Positions 1 through 10,493 of a stretch of 64,000 bases of DNA are shown in pieces. The stretch comes from Ehretia macrophylla (lineage: Eukaryota; Streptophyta; Magnoliopsida; Boraginales; Ehretiaceae): positions 65,065,816 through 65,129,815 of the forward strand of contig CM075768.1 in NCBI GenBank assembly GCA_037974665.1, written 5' to 3'. Made by a program: the position numbers and the translations under genes. The number at the start of each line of letters is the position of its first letter. Positions within the stretch are counted from its first letter, which is position 1. The notes below the pieces were generated by a model. That model did not search any database. It worked only from the letters and a program-made list of their open reading frames with translations, and was not told the DNA's origin.

Positions 1-1484
1 AAGGTCAGTGCATCTGCCAAAACCTGATTCATTTTTCCAGATTTCCAGATTTGGTCACATTTTAATGATTTGCCATTTTGAGGACCTTAGATTCAAAATT
101 AGCTTAGGCCTATTTCTGGGAAAAATGTTCAAAACTGTCCAAACTATTCACCCACCAATTTTAAAGCATTTTCGACATCACATTCTTAGCTAAACTTACC
201 TCGAACATACTGGTCAGAGAGTTGTCATCCATTTCGACTTCACCTAGCATCATTTTCAAGCCAAGATCTTGCCATGCATGGTTGTTTAAGCTTATGAACG
301 ACCACATATCTCAAGTACAGAAGAAAATACACACATTCATGAGCATGCATGTGAAATTTTGAAGAGTTTTCAAAAGGTTTTAACCCTCACCTTAGCAATC
401 AACCACAAAAATGCTCAAAACCTTTGTTGAAGCACAACTTTCTCCTTCTCCTTGCTTAGGCAACAACCCAACTAGCTTTTCTCTATTTTTCCTAGCTTAG
501 TGATCAAACTCTTAGCACATGCATGAGGTTAAACCATGAAGAAAATAAATGGTTGTCAAGAAGCTTACCTAGGGCCGAAATGAAGGTTCAGTGCACATGC
601 ATGAGTGATTTTTTGAACTCTAGCTTGTTTGCTTGAGTTGCTTGGGTGATTTGCTTGCCTTGTTCGACTAAGGTATGATGAAGAGGAGCAAAGATGGTGA
701 GAGCTCAGCCAAGGACCGAAATGGAGAGAGGAAATGAGAGTGAGAGAGAGATGGTGAGAGGGAAATGAGTGAAAATGAAAAAACGACAAAGCCTTGCAAC
801 TTGTTGAAGCATGCTCGGCCTTGGGCAGCCAAAAATCTGATTTTTGTGTCTTCAAAATGTTATTTTTTGAATGCTAGCATGGGCATGCAAGGGCTGGTCG
901 AGTATGGTGAGGAATTGAGAGGAATTGAGCAATTTTTTAATGCCTTGTGCTAAGTGGTTGTCTAAGCATGCATAATAAACTATGTTGTTCAAATTTCTTG
1001 CTCAAGAACAAGGCATGGCCGGCTATTGTATGTGCCAATTCTGAATTTTTTTTGTCTTGTTGAGTGTTATTTTAATTGTATTTTGAAAGTGCAAAAGGAA
1101 TAATGAATAAAGAATAAGGAATGTTTTGTGTTTGGTGCATTTTTTGTCTTCTAGTGAATTGAATTAGGATTATTATATTGATAGTGGATTTTGTAGGATT
1201 GTTTTAGGATTATTTTATAGTTTAGTGCTCCGTGTAAGATGGTTTCTCGCTTAGTGTGAAGGCATGCTTTGCTAGGTCTAGGGAACACACTATGAGATAG
1301 GACACGAACTACGAGACGAACACACGTTTTTCAAGTAAACGCACGCAACACTATATGAATGCATGTAATTCAATGCAAGGCACACAAAACTAAACACAAT
1401 TCTCAAACCTAAGTCATGGCACGCAAATCTAGGTTAGGGCAAATGAAGCTAGGTTTCGCACGCAAATCAGGGTCGGGCCTCACA
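1..1484 (-). mobile_element. Gypsy LTR fragment (subfamily I), cut by window edge
   Basis: This is the part of a long LTR that starts, on the minus strand, at 1484 with TGTGAGGCCCGACC and runs off the left window edge. It aligns block for block with the LTRs at 25517-28956 and 48981-52433. A TATA-like box (TATAAAAT on the minus strand) sits at 1212-1219, and a degenerate string of short CGTGCC/ACCTAG-type repeats fills about 1245-1480. 5S spacer resumes at 1485 with CCTCTAATGTCCCGCG, so the insertion lay just upstream of a 5S unit. Whether it was a solo LTR or a full element cannot be seen. Small open frames inside it are not credible genes. Confidence 0.85.
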
Positions 1485-1887
1485 CCTCTAATGTCCCGCG
1501 AGTAAGGTTGTGGTCCTTTTAACAGCTCACGACGTACAATCTGAGATGGAAAAACAGAGCAAAAGAAGAAAAGTGGCCTGAAACTGATGAAAACGTTCGA
1601 TTTTTTCCTCCTAAAAGGGCACAACGAGCAAGCTCACTGACCCCTTCGTAGAGCTGTCGGAGAGCTTTGCAACGGTATGCTGTGCGCCACGTAACTCCTT
1701 ACGGATCAAAAGTTATGGGCACCGGAGCGACGGAGAGCTGGTCACAAGCCATATGCCCTCGGTTTGCGGGCCCATCCTCAACGTGAAGTGAAGTTGTCTT
1801 GCCCAATGTTCCGTGGGATTTGGTAATAGATATTTGGTGGATAAAGTATCTTGGCAACACTAACCAGGGCAAAAAAAATTGAAAAGG

Positions 1888-2005
1888 GGGTGCAACACGA
1901 GGACTTCCCAAGGGGTCGCCCATCCTAGTACTACTCTCGCCCAAGCACGCTTAACTTCGGAGTTCTGATGGGATCTGATGCATTCGTGCTGGTATGATCG
2001 CACTC
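1888..2005 (-). rRNA. 5S rRNA copy 1
   Basis: Full length at 118 nt. On the minus strand the RNA begins at 2005 and ends in GTTGCACCC at 1888. The A-box-like stretch (AAGTTAAGCGTGCTTGG) and the C-box region are readable. By eye it has six differences from the window consensus, including an altered 5' end (GAGTG instead of GGGTG). T-runs on the minus strand follow the 3' end. Probably a weak or silent copy. Confidence 0.9.
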
Positions 2006-2564
2006 GGTATGTTGAGTGCACAATTCCTTTATTTGTTAACGGTTCACAATCCCAGCCTAGAGAGATGGCCCATTCAAAAGTCCCAATGGGCTTTACGATA
2101 ACCCATCCACTTGAACAACGGAGCATCCTCGTAAGACGTGATATCGACGCATTGAAAGGCCCCCTAATGTCCAGCGAGTAAGGTTGTCATCCTTTTAACA
2201 GCTCACGACGTACGATTCGGGACGAAAAAAACAGAGCAAAAGAAGAAAACTGGCCTGAAACTGATGAGAACTTTCGATTTTGGGCTCCAAAAAGGGCAGA
2301 GCAAGCAAGCTGGCAACCCCCGTCGTAGAGCTCTCAGAGAGCTTTGTAACGGTATGCTGTGCGATGCGAAACTCCTTATGGATCAAAAGTTATGGGGACA
2401 AGAGCGACGGAGACCTGATCACAAGCCCTACACCGTAAGTTTGCGGGCCCATCCTCTACGTGAAGCGAAGTTGTCTTGCCCAATGTTCCGTGGGATTCGG
2501 AAATAGAAATTTGGTGGATAAAGTATCTTGGCAACCCTAACCAGGGCAAAAAAAATTGAAAAGG

Positions 2565-2682
2565 GGGTGCAACACGAGGACTTCCCAGGGGGTCATCCAT
2601 TCTAGTACTACTCTCACCCAAGCACACTTAACTTCGGAGTTCTGATAGGATCCGGTCCATTAGTGCTGGTATGACCGAACCC
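2565..2682 (-). rRNA. 5S rRNA copy 2, diverged
   Basis: Full length, with about eight differences. The CpG in the A box is changed (GTGTGCTT instead of GCGTGCTT), and there are C-box and 5'-end changes. Likely non-functional, though no indel is seen. Confidence 0.85.
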
Positions 2683-3240
2683 ATCATGTTGAGGGCACAA
2701 TTTTTTTATTTGTTAACAGTTCACAGTCCCAACCTAGAGAGATAGCCCATTCAAAAGTCCCAATGGGCTTTACGACAACCCATGCGCTTGAACAATGCAA
2801 TATCCTCGTAAGATGTGACATCGACGCGTTGTAGGGTCCTCTAATGTCCCGCGAGTAAGGTTGTGGTCCTTTTAACATCTCACGACGTACGATCCGGGAC
2901 CGAAAAATAGAGCAATAGAAGAAAACTCGCCCGAAACTAATGAAAACGTTCGATTTTGGCCTCCTAAAAGGGCACAGCGAGCAAGCTCGCTACCCTATTC
3001 GTAGAGTTGTCGGAGAGCTTTGCAACGGTATGTTGTGCGCCGCGTAACTCCTTACGGATCAAAAGTTATGGGCACCGTAGCGATGAAGACTTGGTCACAT
3101 GCCCTACGCCCTCGGTTTACGGGCCCAGCCTCTACGTGAAACGAACTTGTCTTGCCCAATGTTCCTTGGGATTCGATAATAGAAATTTGGTGGATAAAGT
3201 ATCTTGGCAACCCTAACCAGGGCAAAAAAAATTGAAAAGG

Positions 3241-3348
3241 GGGTGCAACACGAGGACTTCCCAGGGGGTCACCCATCCTACTACTACTCTCACCCAAGCA
3301 CACTTAACTTCGGATATCTGATGCATTAGTGCAGGTATGATCACACCC
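3241..3348 (-). pseudogene. 5S rRNA copy 3, 10-nt internal deletion
   Basis: Only 108 nt. The stretch GGATCCGGTG (about RNA positions 26-35) is missing, and there are additional substitutions (GATAT for GAGTT; ATCACACCC). The loss removes part of helix II/III and should prevent normal folding. Confidence 0.9.
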
Positions 3349-3906
3349 GTAATGTTGAGGGCACAATTCCTCTATTTGTTAACGGTTCACAATCCCATCG
3401 TAGAAAGATGGCCCATTCAAAAGGCCCAATGAGCTTAACGACAACCCATTCGCTTCAACAACGCACATTCTCGCAAGACGTGATATCGACCCGTTGTAAG
3501 GCCCTCTAATGTCCCGCGAGCAAAGTTGTCGTCCTTTTAACAGCTCACGACGTACGATCCGGGACAAAAAAATAGAGCAAAAGAAGAAAAGTGGCTTGAA
3601 ATTGATGGAAATGTTCGATTTTGGGCTCAAAAAATGGGCACAGCGAGCAAGCTAGCTTCCCCCATCGTAGAGCTATCAGAGAGCTTTGCAACGGTATGTT
3701 GTGCTTCACGTAACTCCTTACGGATGAAAAGTTATAGGCACCGGAGCGACGGTGACCTGGTCACAAGCCCTACGCCCTCATTTTGCGGGCCCAGCCTCCA
3801 CGTGAAGCGAAGTTGTCTTTCCCAAGGTTCCGTGGGTTTCGGTAATAGAAATTTGGTGGATAAAGTATTTTGGCAACCCTAACCAGGGCAAAAAAAATTG
3901 AAAAGG

Positions 3907-4024
3907 GGGTACAACACGAGGACTTCCCAGGGTGACGCCCATCCTAGTACTACTCTCGCCCAAGAACGCTTAACTTCGTAGTTCTGATGGGATCCGGTGC
4001 ATTAGTGCTGGTATGATCAAAACT
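3907..4024 (-). rRNA. 5S rRNA copy 4, heavily diverged
   Basis: Full length but about ten differences. Four of these are in the first eight nucleotides (GATCAAAACT on the plus strand instead of GATCGCACCC), which breaks helix I. The downstream T-run is kept. Probably a pseudogene. Confidence 0.8.
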
Positions 4025-4584
4025 GTCATGTTGCGGGCACAATTCTTTTATTCGTTAATGGTTCACAGTCCCAGCCTAGTGAGATGGCTCATTCAAAAGG
4101 CCCAATGGTCTAAACAACAACCCATCCACTTCAACAACGTAGCATCCTCGCAAGATGTGATATCGACGTGTTGTAGGCCCCTCTAAAGTCCCGTGAGTTA
4201 GGTTGTCGTCCTTTTAATAGCTCACGACGTACGATCCGGGACGGAAAAATCGAGCAAAAGAAGAAAAATGGTCTAAAACTGATGAAAATGTTCAATTTTG
4301 GGCTCCAAAAAGGGCACATCAAGGAAGCTGGCTGCCCCCTTTGTAGAGCTGTCGGGGAGCTTTGCAACGGTATGCTGTGCACCGCGTAACTCCTTGCGGA
4401 TCAAAAGTTATGGGCACCGGAGCGACGGAGACCTGGTCACAAGCCCTACACCCTCGGTTTGCGGGCCCAGCCTCTACGTGAAATGAAGTTGTCTTGCCCA
4501 ATGTTCCGTGGGATTCGGTAAAAGAAATGTGATAGATAAAGTATCTTGGTAACAAAAACCGGAGCAAAAAAAAATTGAAAAGGG

Positions 4585-4702
4585 GGGTGCAACACGAGTA
4601 CTTCCCAAGGGGTCACCCATCCTAGTATTACTCTCGCCCAGGCACACTTAACTTCGGAGTTCTGATGGGATCCGGAGCATTAGTACTGGTATGATTGCAC
4701 CC
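4585..4702 (-). rRNA. 5S rRNA copy 5, diverged
   Basis: Full length, about eight differences, including the CpG near the 5' end (GATTGCACCC). Its downstream flank is B-like (CCGGAGC, then an A-run and six G), in contrast to its neighbours. Confidence 0.85.
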
Positions 4703-5261
4703 GTAATGTTGAGGGCACAATTCCTTTATGTGTTAACGGTTCACAGTCCCAGCCTAGAGAGATGGCCAATTCAAAAGGCCCAATAGGCTTAACGATAACC
4801 CATCCGCTTCAACAACGCAGCATCCTAGCAAGACGTGATATCGACGCATTGTAGGCCCCCCTAATGTCCCGCGAATCAGGTTGTCGTCCTTTTAAGAGCT
4901 CACGACGTACGATCCAAGACGAAAAAATAGAGCAAAAGAAGAAAAGTGGCCTGAAACTGATGAAAACGTTCAATTTAGGGCTGCAAAAATAGGCAAAGCG
5001 AGCAAGCTGGCTACCCCTGTCGTAGAGCTCTCAGAGAGCTTTGCAATGGTATGCTGTGCGGTGCGTAACTCTTTACGGATCAAAAGTTATGGGTACCGAA
5101 GCGACGGAGACCTGGTCACAAGCCCTACGCCCTCGGTTTGCGGGCCCAGCCTCTACGTGAAGCGAAGTTGTCTTGCCCAATGTTCTGTGGGATTCGGTAA
5201 TAGAAATTTGGTGGATAAAGTATCTTGGCAACCCTAACCAGGGCAAAAAAAATTGAAAAGG

Positions 5262-5379
5262 GGGTACAACACGAGGACTTCCCATGGGGTCACCCATCCT
5301 AGTACTACTCTCGCCCTAGCACGCTTAACTTCGGAGTTCTGATGGGATCTGATGCATTAGTGCTAGTATGATCGCACCC
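5262..5379 (-). rRNA. 5S rRNA copy 6
   Basis: Full length with about six differences (GGGTACAAC 3' end, GATCTGATGC). A solo LTR is inserted 154 bp upstream of its start, at 5534, so its immediate promoter region is intact. Confidence 0.88.
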
Positions 5380-5533
5380 GTCATGTTGAGGGCACAATTC
5401 CTTTATTTGTTAACGGTTCACAGTCCCAGCCTAGAAAGATGGCCCATTCAAAAGGCCCAATGGGCTTAACGACAACCCATCCGCTTCAACAACGCAGCAT
5501 CCTCGCAAGACGTGACATCGACACGTTGTAGGG

Positions 5534-8500
5534 TGTGACGCCCGACCCCGAATAACGTGTGTTACCTAGATTTGCGTTCCTTAGACCCAAAATTGTTTGA
5601 CCGACCTTAGACTACGTGCCCTGTCTTGGTTTTCGTACATGCTTCGTCATTCGTGCCTTGACCTAGAATAGTGTGCCCTAATCCCCTACTGACGTGCGAT
5701 ACCTAGATATACGTACCCTGACCTCGATGTAAGTGCGTTACCTCATTTTGTGTGCCCTAACCTTGAACTGCGTACCTTAACCTAGATATAGAGTCGTGCC
5801 TTGATTTGCGTGCCTTGCATTGGTTTACGTGCATTCACCTAGGATGGTGTGCCTTAGTCATGAAGTACGTGTTTACCTCGTAGTTCGTGTCTACCTCGTG
5901 ATTTGTGCCTCGTATCTATTTCTGTGCGTGTCTCATAGTGCGTGCCCTAGACCTAGGAAAGCGTGCCCACACGTTAATAAATAAAGAATCCTACACAAAG
6001 CACTAGACTATAAAATAATCCTACAAACACCACTAACTATTATTATAATCCTAATTCAAATCTCTACAAAATCCACTAACACCTAAATATTATATTTTAA
6101 ACTCACTACAAGACAAAATCTCACAAACCTCTAAACATATCCTATATTCTATTCTACCTAAAATCCTTAAATACCCAACATTCTCTTACACACATGCTAA
6201 AACAATTCAAAAGATGCTCAAAAGATGACACAAAATCTGATTTTTGCATGCCCAAGGCCAACATTTGCATCAACAATTGCAAAAGCATCTATTTTCTCTC
6301 ATTTCTCTCACTCTCCTCACATTCTTCTCTCTCAATCTCAGTTTTGGCTGAGTTTTATCTTGCCTTTGCTCATCTTCATCAATCCATCGTGCACCAAGAC
6401 ACCCAACAAGCAAAGACACTCGACCACGCTAGCTAGGTTCCAAGAAAACTCACATGCAAGCTTTTGACTCACCATTTTCGGCCTAGGTAATTTTCCTAGC
6501 TTCCATTTCTTTTCTTCTTGTTCTAACCACATGCATGTACTAAGAGCTTGGCCACTAAGCTAGGAAAAATAGAGAAAATTGAGTTGGAATCTCGGCTAAG
6601 CAAGGAAGAAGAAGAATTTGAGCTTCATCAAAGTTTTGTGCATCTTCTTGTTGATTTGCTAAGGTGAGGGCTAAAACCTTTTGAAAATCCATCAAAAATC
6701 CACATGAATTCTCTTAAATGTATGTATTTGCTTCTTCATTTGAGATATATGTGTGTTCATAAGCTTCCTCAACCATGCATGGCATGATTTTGGCTTGAAA
6801 ATGATGATAGGTGAAATCGGATTGTGTGACAGCTCTCTGACTTGTAGTTTCGAGGTACGTTTTGCTAGGAAAATCATGTTGAAAATGCATGAAAATTGGT
6901 AAGTGACTATTTTTTCCAGTTTTGAATATTTTTCGCAGAAATAGGACAAAGCTAATATCGACTCTAAGGTCCTCAAAATGGCAAATCATTAAAATGTGTC
7001 CAAATCTAGAAATCTGGAAAAATGAAGCAGGTTTTGGCATATGCACTGACCTTGTAGAACGAACTAGATTTGACTTAGTAAATAATGTCGAAAATGCATG
7101 AAATTTGTTGTGCTGATAGATGTTTCAGTTCTGGACATTTTTGTCAGAAATGGACTAAGGCTAAATCTGACCCTAAGGACCTCAAAAACGGCAACTATTG
7201 AAATGTGTGCAAATCTGGACAGTTTTGTGCAAACCCACTGTTTTGGCTATAACTATTGGACCCGAACTCCAAATGATACAAGGTTTGTGTCTGATTTTAG
7301 TTCATTTAATTTGACATCTTATTCACTGGAATTGGAGATTGTTTGCTTGTCTTAATAATTGTGGGAAAACAGCCTATTGCAGTGAGGGTTTCACTTGGTT
7401 ATATGCTTAAAAAATTTGTTGTAACTTCTCTTGTATTAAATGCTTGGGTTTGTGGCGTTGGGATGTTGGGTGGACTGTTTTGAGTACTTGAGGATGTTTG
7501 AATTAAATAATGCATGACTTGAGATTGATTTTGAGTTGACTTAGGGTTTAATCACACGGGTAAGCACGAAATGGAAACCCAATGACTAGGTAGGCTTGCT
7601 AAGTGTTGATCATTTGGATATTGTGTGGAATTATATGCTTAGTAGGCTGCCTGTAGATGCCCTTATAGCCCTAAATGTGATTTTGATCATTGCACGTTGA
7701 CAAATAGGCCTTTCTTGCATCCGAGCCCACGTAGATGTTGTTGCATGTGAATTATCTTAATAGTTGATTACGTGGACTTTGAAATGAGTTATATGACTTG
7801 ATTTACATGTGTTACATGGCTGCCCGTTTAATGTTCATATAACTCCATATGCTTTTCAAGTGAAATTACTTGTCTATTCGTGCCTCACTTGTTCACTTGT
7901 CAATGTGCAATCCTATGACTGTCCGAAGGCAACCTACTTTGTTGTCCTCCTAATGTGATATATTAAATTTCATAAATGTGCATTGCATACAAGGTTGTAA
8001 CCTTTCATTCTGGCATGGTAGCGTTCACGCACACCGGGCGGCATCGGGCTTGCCGGTGCAACCGTGACTACCATGGTCCCATTCCCTCTCTCGCTTAGGG
8101 GCTTGACTTCCTCGGACGGTTGGGTCGTCGAATTTCGGGGTACATCCGAAGTACACCAACTTGGCGTGTTATGGGGATGATTTGAAGTCGGCCGCAACAA
8201 TTGAGAGCAAAAGCTCACCGTATCCTTTTTCTATATGTGTAAGTACTCTCGCTTGGTTCATAGAGAACCTTGGGGAGGAAAGACTGGCAATTGTGTTCCT
8301 TTACTCTATATTATTCTTATGTACTTAATTGTGTTATATTCATGCTTGCAAAAGGATTTTCATAAGTTGAACCAGAAAATGAGTTTCAAAACCTATATCT
8401 CGTTCCCCCTCGCTGAGTTCAAAAGGACTCACCCTCTTTTATCATCTCAGGTGAAGAAGATCAAGAACAGGTACCTGAGGACGATGTGCCTAACGATGAT

Positions 8501-9135
8501 TCCTTGGAGTGATTGTCTTTCTTATGTGCTTTACGTGATTATGGCTACTTGTGAACTCCATGCTACTTGAAGACTATTTCTTTTATGTTGTTTGTTGTTT
8601 GTAATGTAAAAGAGACCCGATGTCTAATTTGGTTTGTACTGATATTAACTAGACAGACACTAGACACTACTATGGTTATTTTGCTATTAATACTGCTAGT
8701 ATCTATAATAGGATCGTGTATTATTAGGTAAAGGCTAAGTAAAATGAACCAATCAAATCTTAACCAGGTACTCGTTATTAAACAAAGATCAACAAGCACT
8801 TTCATAACGAGAATAAACAAACAAACAAGACATAGTATTATGTTAGGTTATTAATCAACGTGTCATCGAGATAGTTAGTAGTCGTTTCAATTGAAGGTAA
8901 ATAGTAATCCTAATTGGAAATGAAATTGAGATTGAAAAAATTTGAGGCGTGTAGTTAAATAGGCCAAACCAAACAGCCCAATTACAGCCGTTATGTTGCC
9001 TGATTTTTGGAAACAATTGGAGTTTAGACTAAAACATTCAGTGCTAAATCTTCATAAACGATTAAGTGTGTGATGTGACCGGAATGTTTATATCACACCC
9101 TAGTCTAACCTTGTAGGCCGGGTTGGGGCATGACT
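5534..9135 (+). mobile_element. Solo gypsy LTR (subfamily I), copy a
   Basis: A 3602-bp solo LTR on the plus strand. It starts TGTGACGCCCGACC and ends GGGGCATGACT (the family's end is GCGTGACA, so the last base has mutated). Flanks are TAGGG (5529-5533) and TTGGG (9136-9140), a 5-bp target duplication with one change. The first 430 bp are a degenerate short repeat built on CGTGCCTTGACCTAG-like phrases. A TATA box TATAAAAT lies at 6009-6016. A CT-rich stretch follows near 6290-6340. No gag-pol is present, so it arose by LTR-LTR recombination. Its twin is at 10494-14119. Confidence 0.9.
6009..6016 (+). promoter_or_regulatory. LTR TATA box
   Basis: TATAAAAT, about 475 bp into the LTR. It is conserved at 10969-10976 and, on the minus strand, at 1212-1219 and 52142-52149, but replaced by GTCATTAATTAA-like sequence in the LTRs at 25517, 33454, 39960 and 62214. 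Its role as the Pol II promoter of the element is inferred from position. Confidence 0.5.
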
Positions 9136-9544
9136 TTGGGCCCTCTAATGTCCGCGAGTAAGGTTGTCGTCCTTTTAACAGCTCACGGCGTACGATCCGA
9201 GACGAAAAAACAGAGCAACAGAAGAAAACTGCCCTGAAACTGATGAGAACGTTCGATTTTGGGCTCCAAAAAAGGGCACAGCGAGTAAGCTAGTTGCCCC
9301 CGTCATAGAGCTCTCAGAGAGCTTTGCAACGGTATATTGTGCACCGCGTAACGCTTTACGGATCAAAAGTTATGGGCACCGGAACGACGGATTCCTGGAC
9401 ACAAGCCCTACGTCCTCAGTTTGTGGGCCCAGCCTGTACGTGAAACGAAGGTGTCTTGCCCAATATTCTGTGGGATTCGGTAATAGAAATTTGGTGGATA
9501 AAGTATCTTGGCAACCCTAACCAGGGCAAAAAAAATTGAAAAGG

Positions 9545-9662
9545 GGGTGCAACACGAGGACTTCACAGGGGGCCACCTATCCTAGTACTACTCTCGCCCA
9601 AGCACGCTTAACTTCGGAGTTCTGATGGGATCCGGTGCATTAGTGCTGGTATGATTGCACCC
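9545..9662 (-). rRNA. 5S rRNA copy 7
   Basis: Full length, about four differences. It shares CTTCACAGGGG and the upstream flank GTGATGTTGAGGACAC with copy 9, which marks them as duplicates. Confidence 0.9.
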
Positions 9663-10221
9663 GTGATGTTGAGGACACAATTCCTTTATTTGTTAACGGT
9701 TCACAGTCCTACCCTAGAGAGATAGCGCATTCAAAAGTCCCAATGGGCTTAACGACAACCCATCCGCTTCAACAACGCAACATCCTAGCAAGACGTGATA
9801 TCGAAGTGTTGTAGGGCCCCCTAATGTCTCGCGAGTTAGGTTGTCGTCCATTTAACAGTTCACGACGTACGATCCGGGACGAAAAAACATAGCAAAAGAA
9901 GAAAAGTGGCTTGAAACTTATGAAAACGTTCAATTTTGGGCTCCAAAAAGGGGTAAAGCGAGTATGCTAGCTGCCCCCGTCGTAGAGCTGTCAGAGAGCT
10001 TTGCAACGGTATGCTGTGCGCCGCGTAACTCATTACGGATCAAAAGTTATGGGCACCTAAGCGACGGAGACCTAGTCACAAGCCCTACGCCCTCGGTTTG
10101 CGGGCCCAGCCTCTACGTGAAGCGAAGTTGTCATGCCCAATGTTCCGCGGGATTCGGTAATAGAAATTTGGTGGATAAAGTATCTTGGCAACCCTAACCA
10201 GGGCAAAAAAAATTGAAAAGG

Positions 10222-10339
10222 GGGTGCAACACGAGGACTTCCCAAGGGGTCACCCATCCTAGTACTACTCTCCCCCAAGCACGCTTAACTTCGGAGTTCT
10301 GATGGGATCCGATGCATTAGTGCTGGTATGATCGCACCC
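10222..10339 (-). rRNA. 5S rRNA copy 8
   Basis: Full length with about three differences, one of the better-preserved copies. The A box is intact. A solo LTR starts 154 bp upstream of the gene, exactly as for copy 6. Confidence 0.92.
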
Positions 10340-10493
10340 GTCATGTTGAGGGCACAATTCCTTTAGTTGTTAACGGTTCACAGTCCCAGCCTAGAAAGAT
10401 GGCCCATTCAAAAGGCCCAATGGGCTTAACGACAACCCATCCGCTTCAACAACGCAGCATCCTCGCAAGACGTGACATTGACGCATTGTAGGG

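Larger units (their letters stand above)
1485..5533 (-). repeat. 5S rDNA array segment, copies 1-6
   Basis: Six tandem 5S units with a period of 666-678 bp, transcribed leftwards. Between genes lies a spacer of about 560 bp with recognisable blocks: an upstream region (TTGAGGGCACAATTCC), a middle block (TTTTAACAGCTCACGACG), and a gene-proximal end (ACCAGGGC then an A-run). Most spacers here are type A (GGTAATAGAAATTTGG, CTAACCAGGGC). The unit ending at 4585 carries B-like features (CCGGAGC). Short open frames in the spacer recur only because the spacer itself is repeated. The first spacer begins directly at the LTR boundary. Confidence 0.95.
9136..10493 (-). repeat. 5S rDNA array segment, copies 7-8
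   Basis: Two 5S units between the two solo LTRs. The left border is the spacer sequence TTGGGCCCTCTAATG and the right border is GCATTGTAGGG; together they mark the two sides of the same spacer site. This is the part that would be shared if LTR plus two 5S units was duplicated as a block. Confidence 0.93.

Noticed and set aside
8000-8200. GC-richer island in the LTR as a possible tRNA or small RNA gene
   Set aside because: No cloverleaf or A/B box spacing that I could find by eye. It is present in all LTR copies as ordinary LTR sequence.
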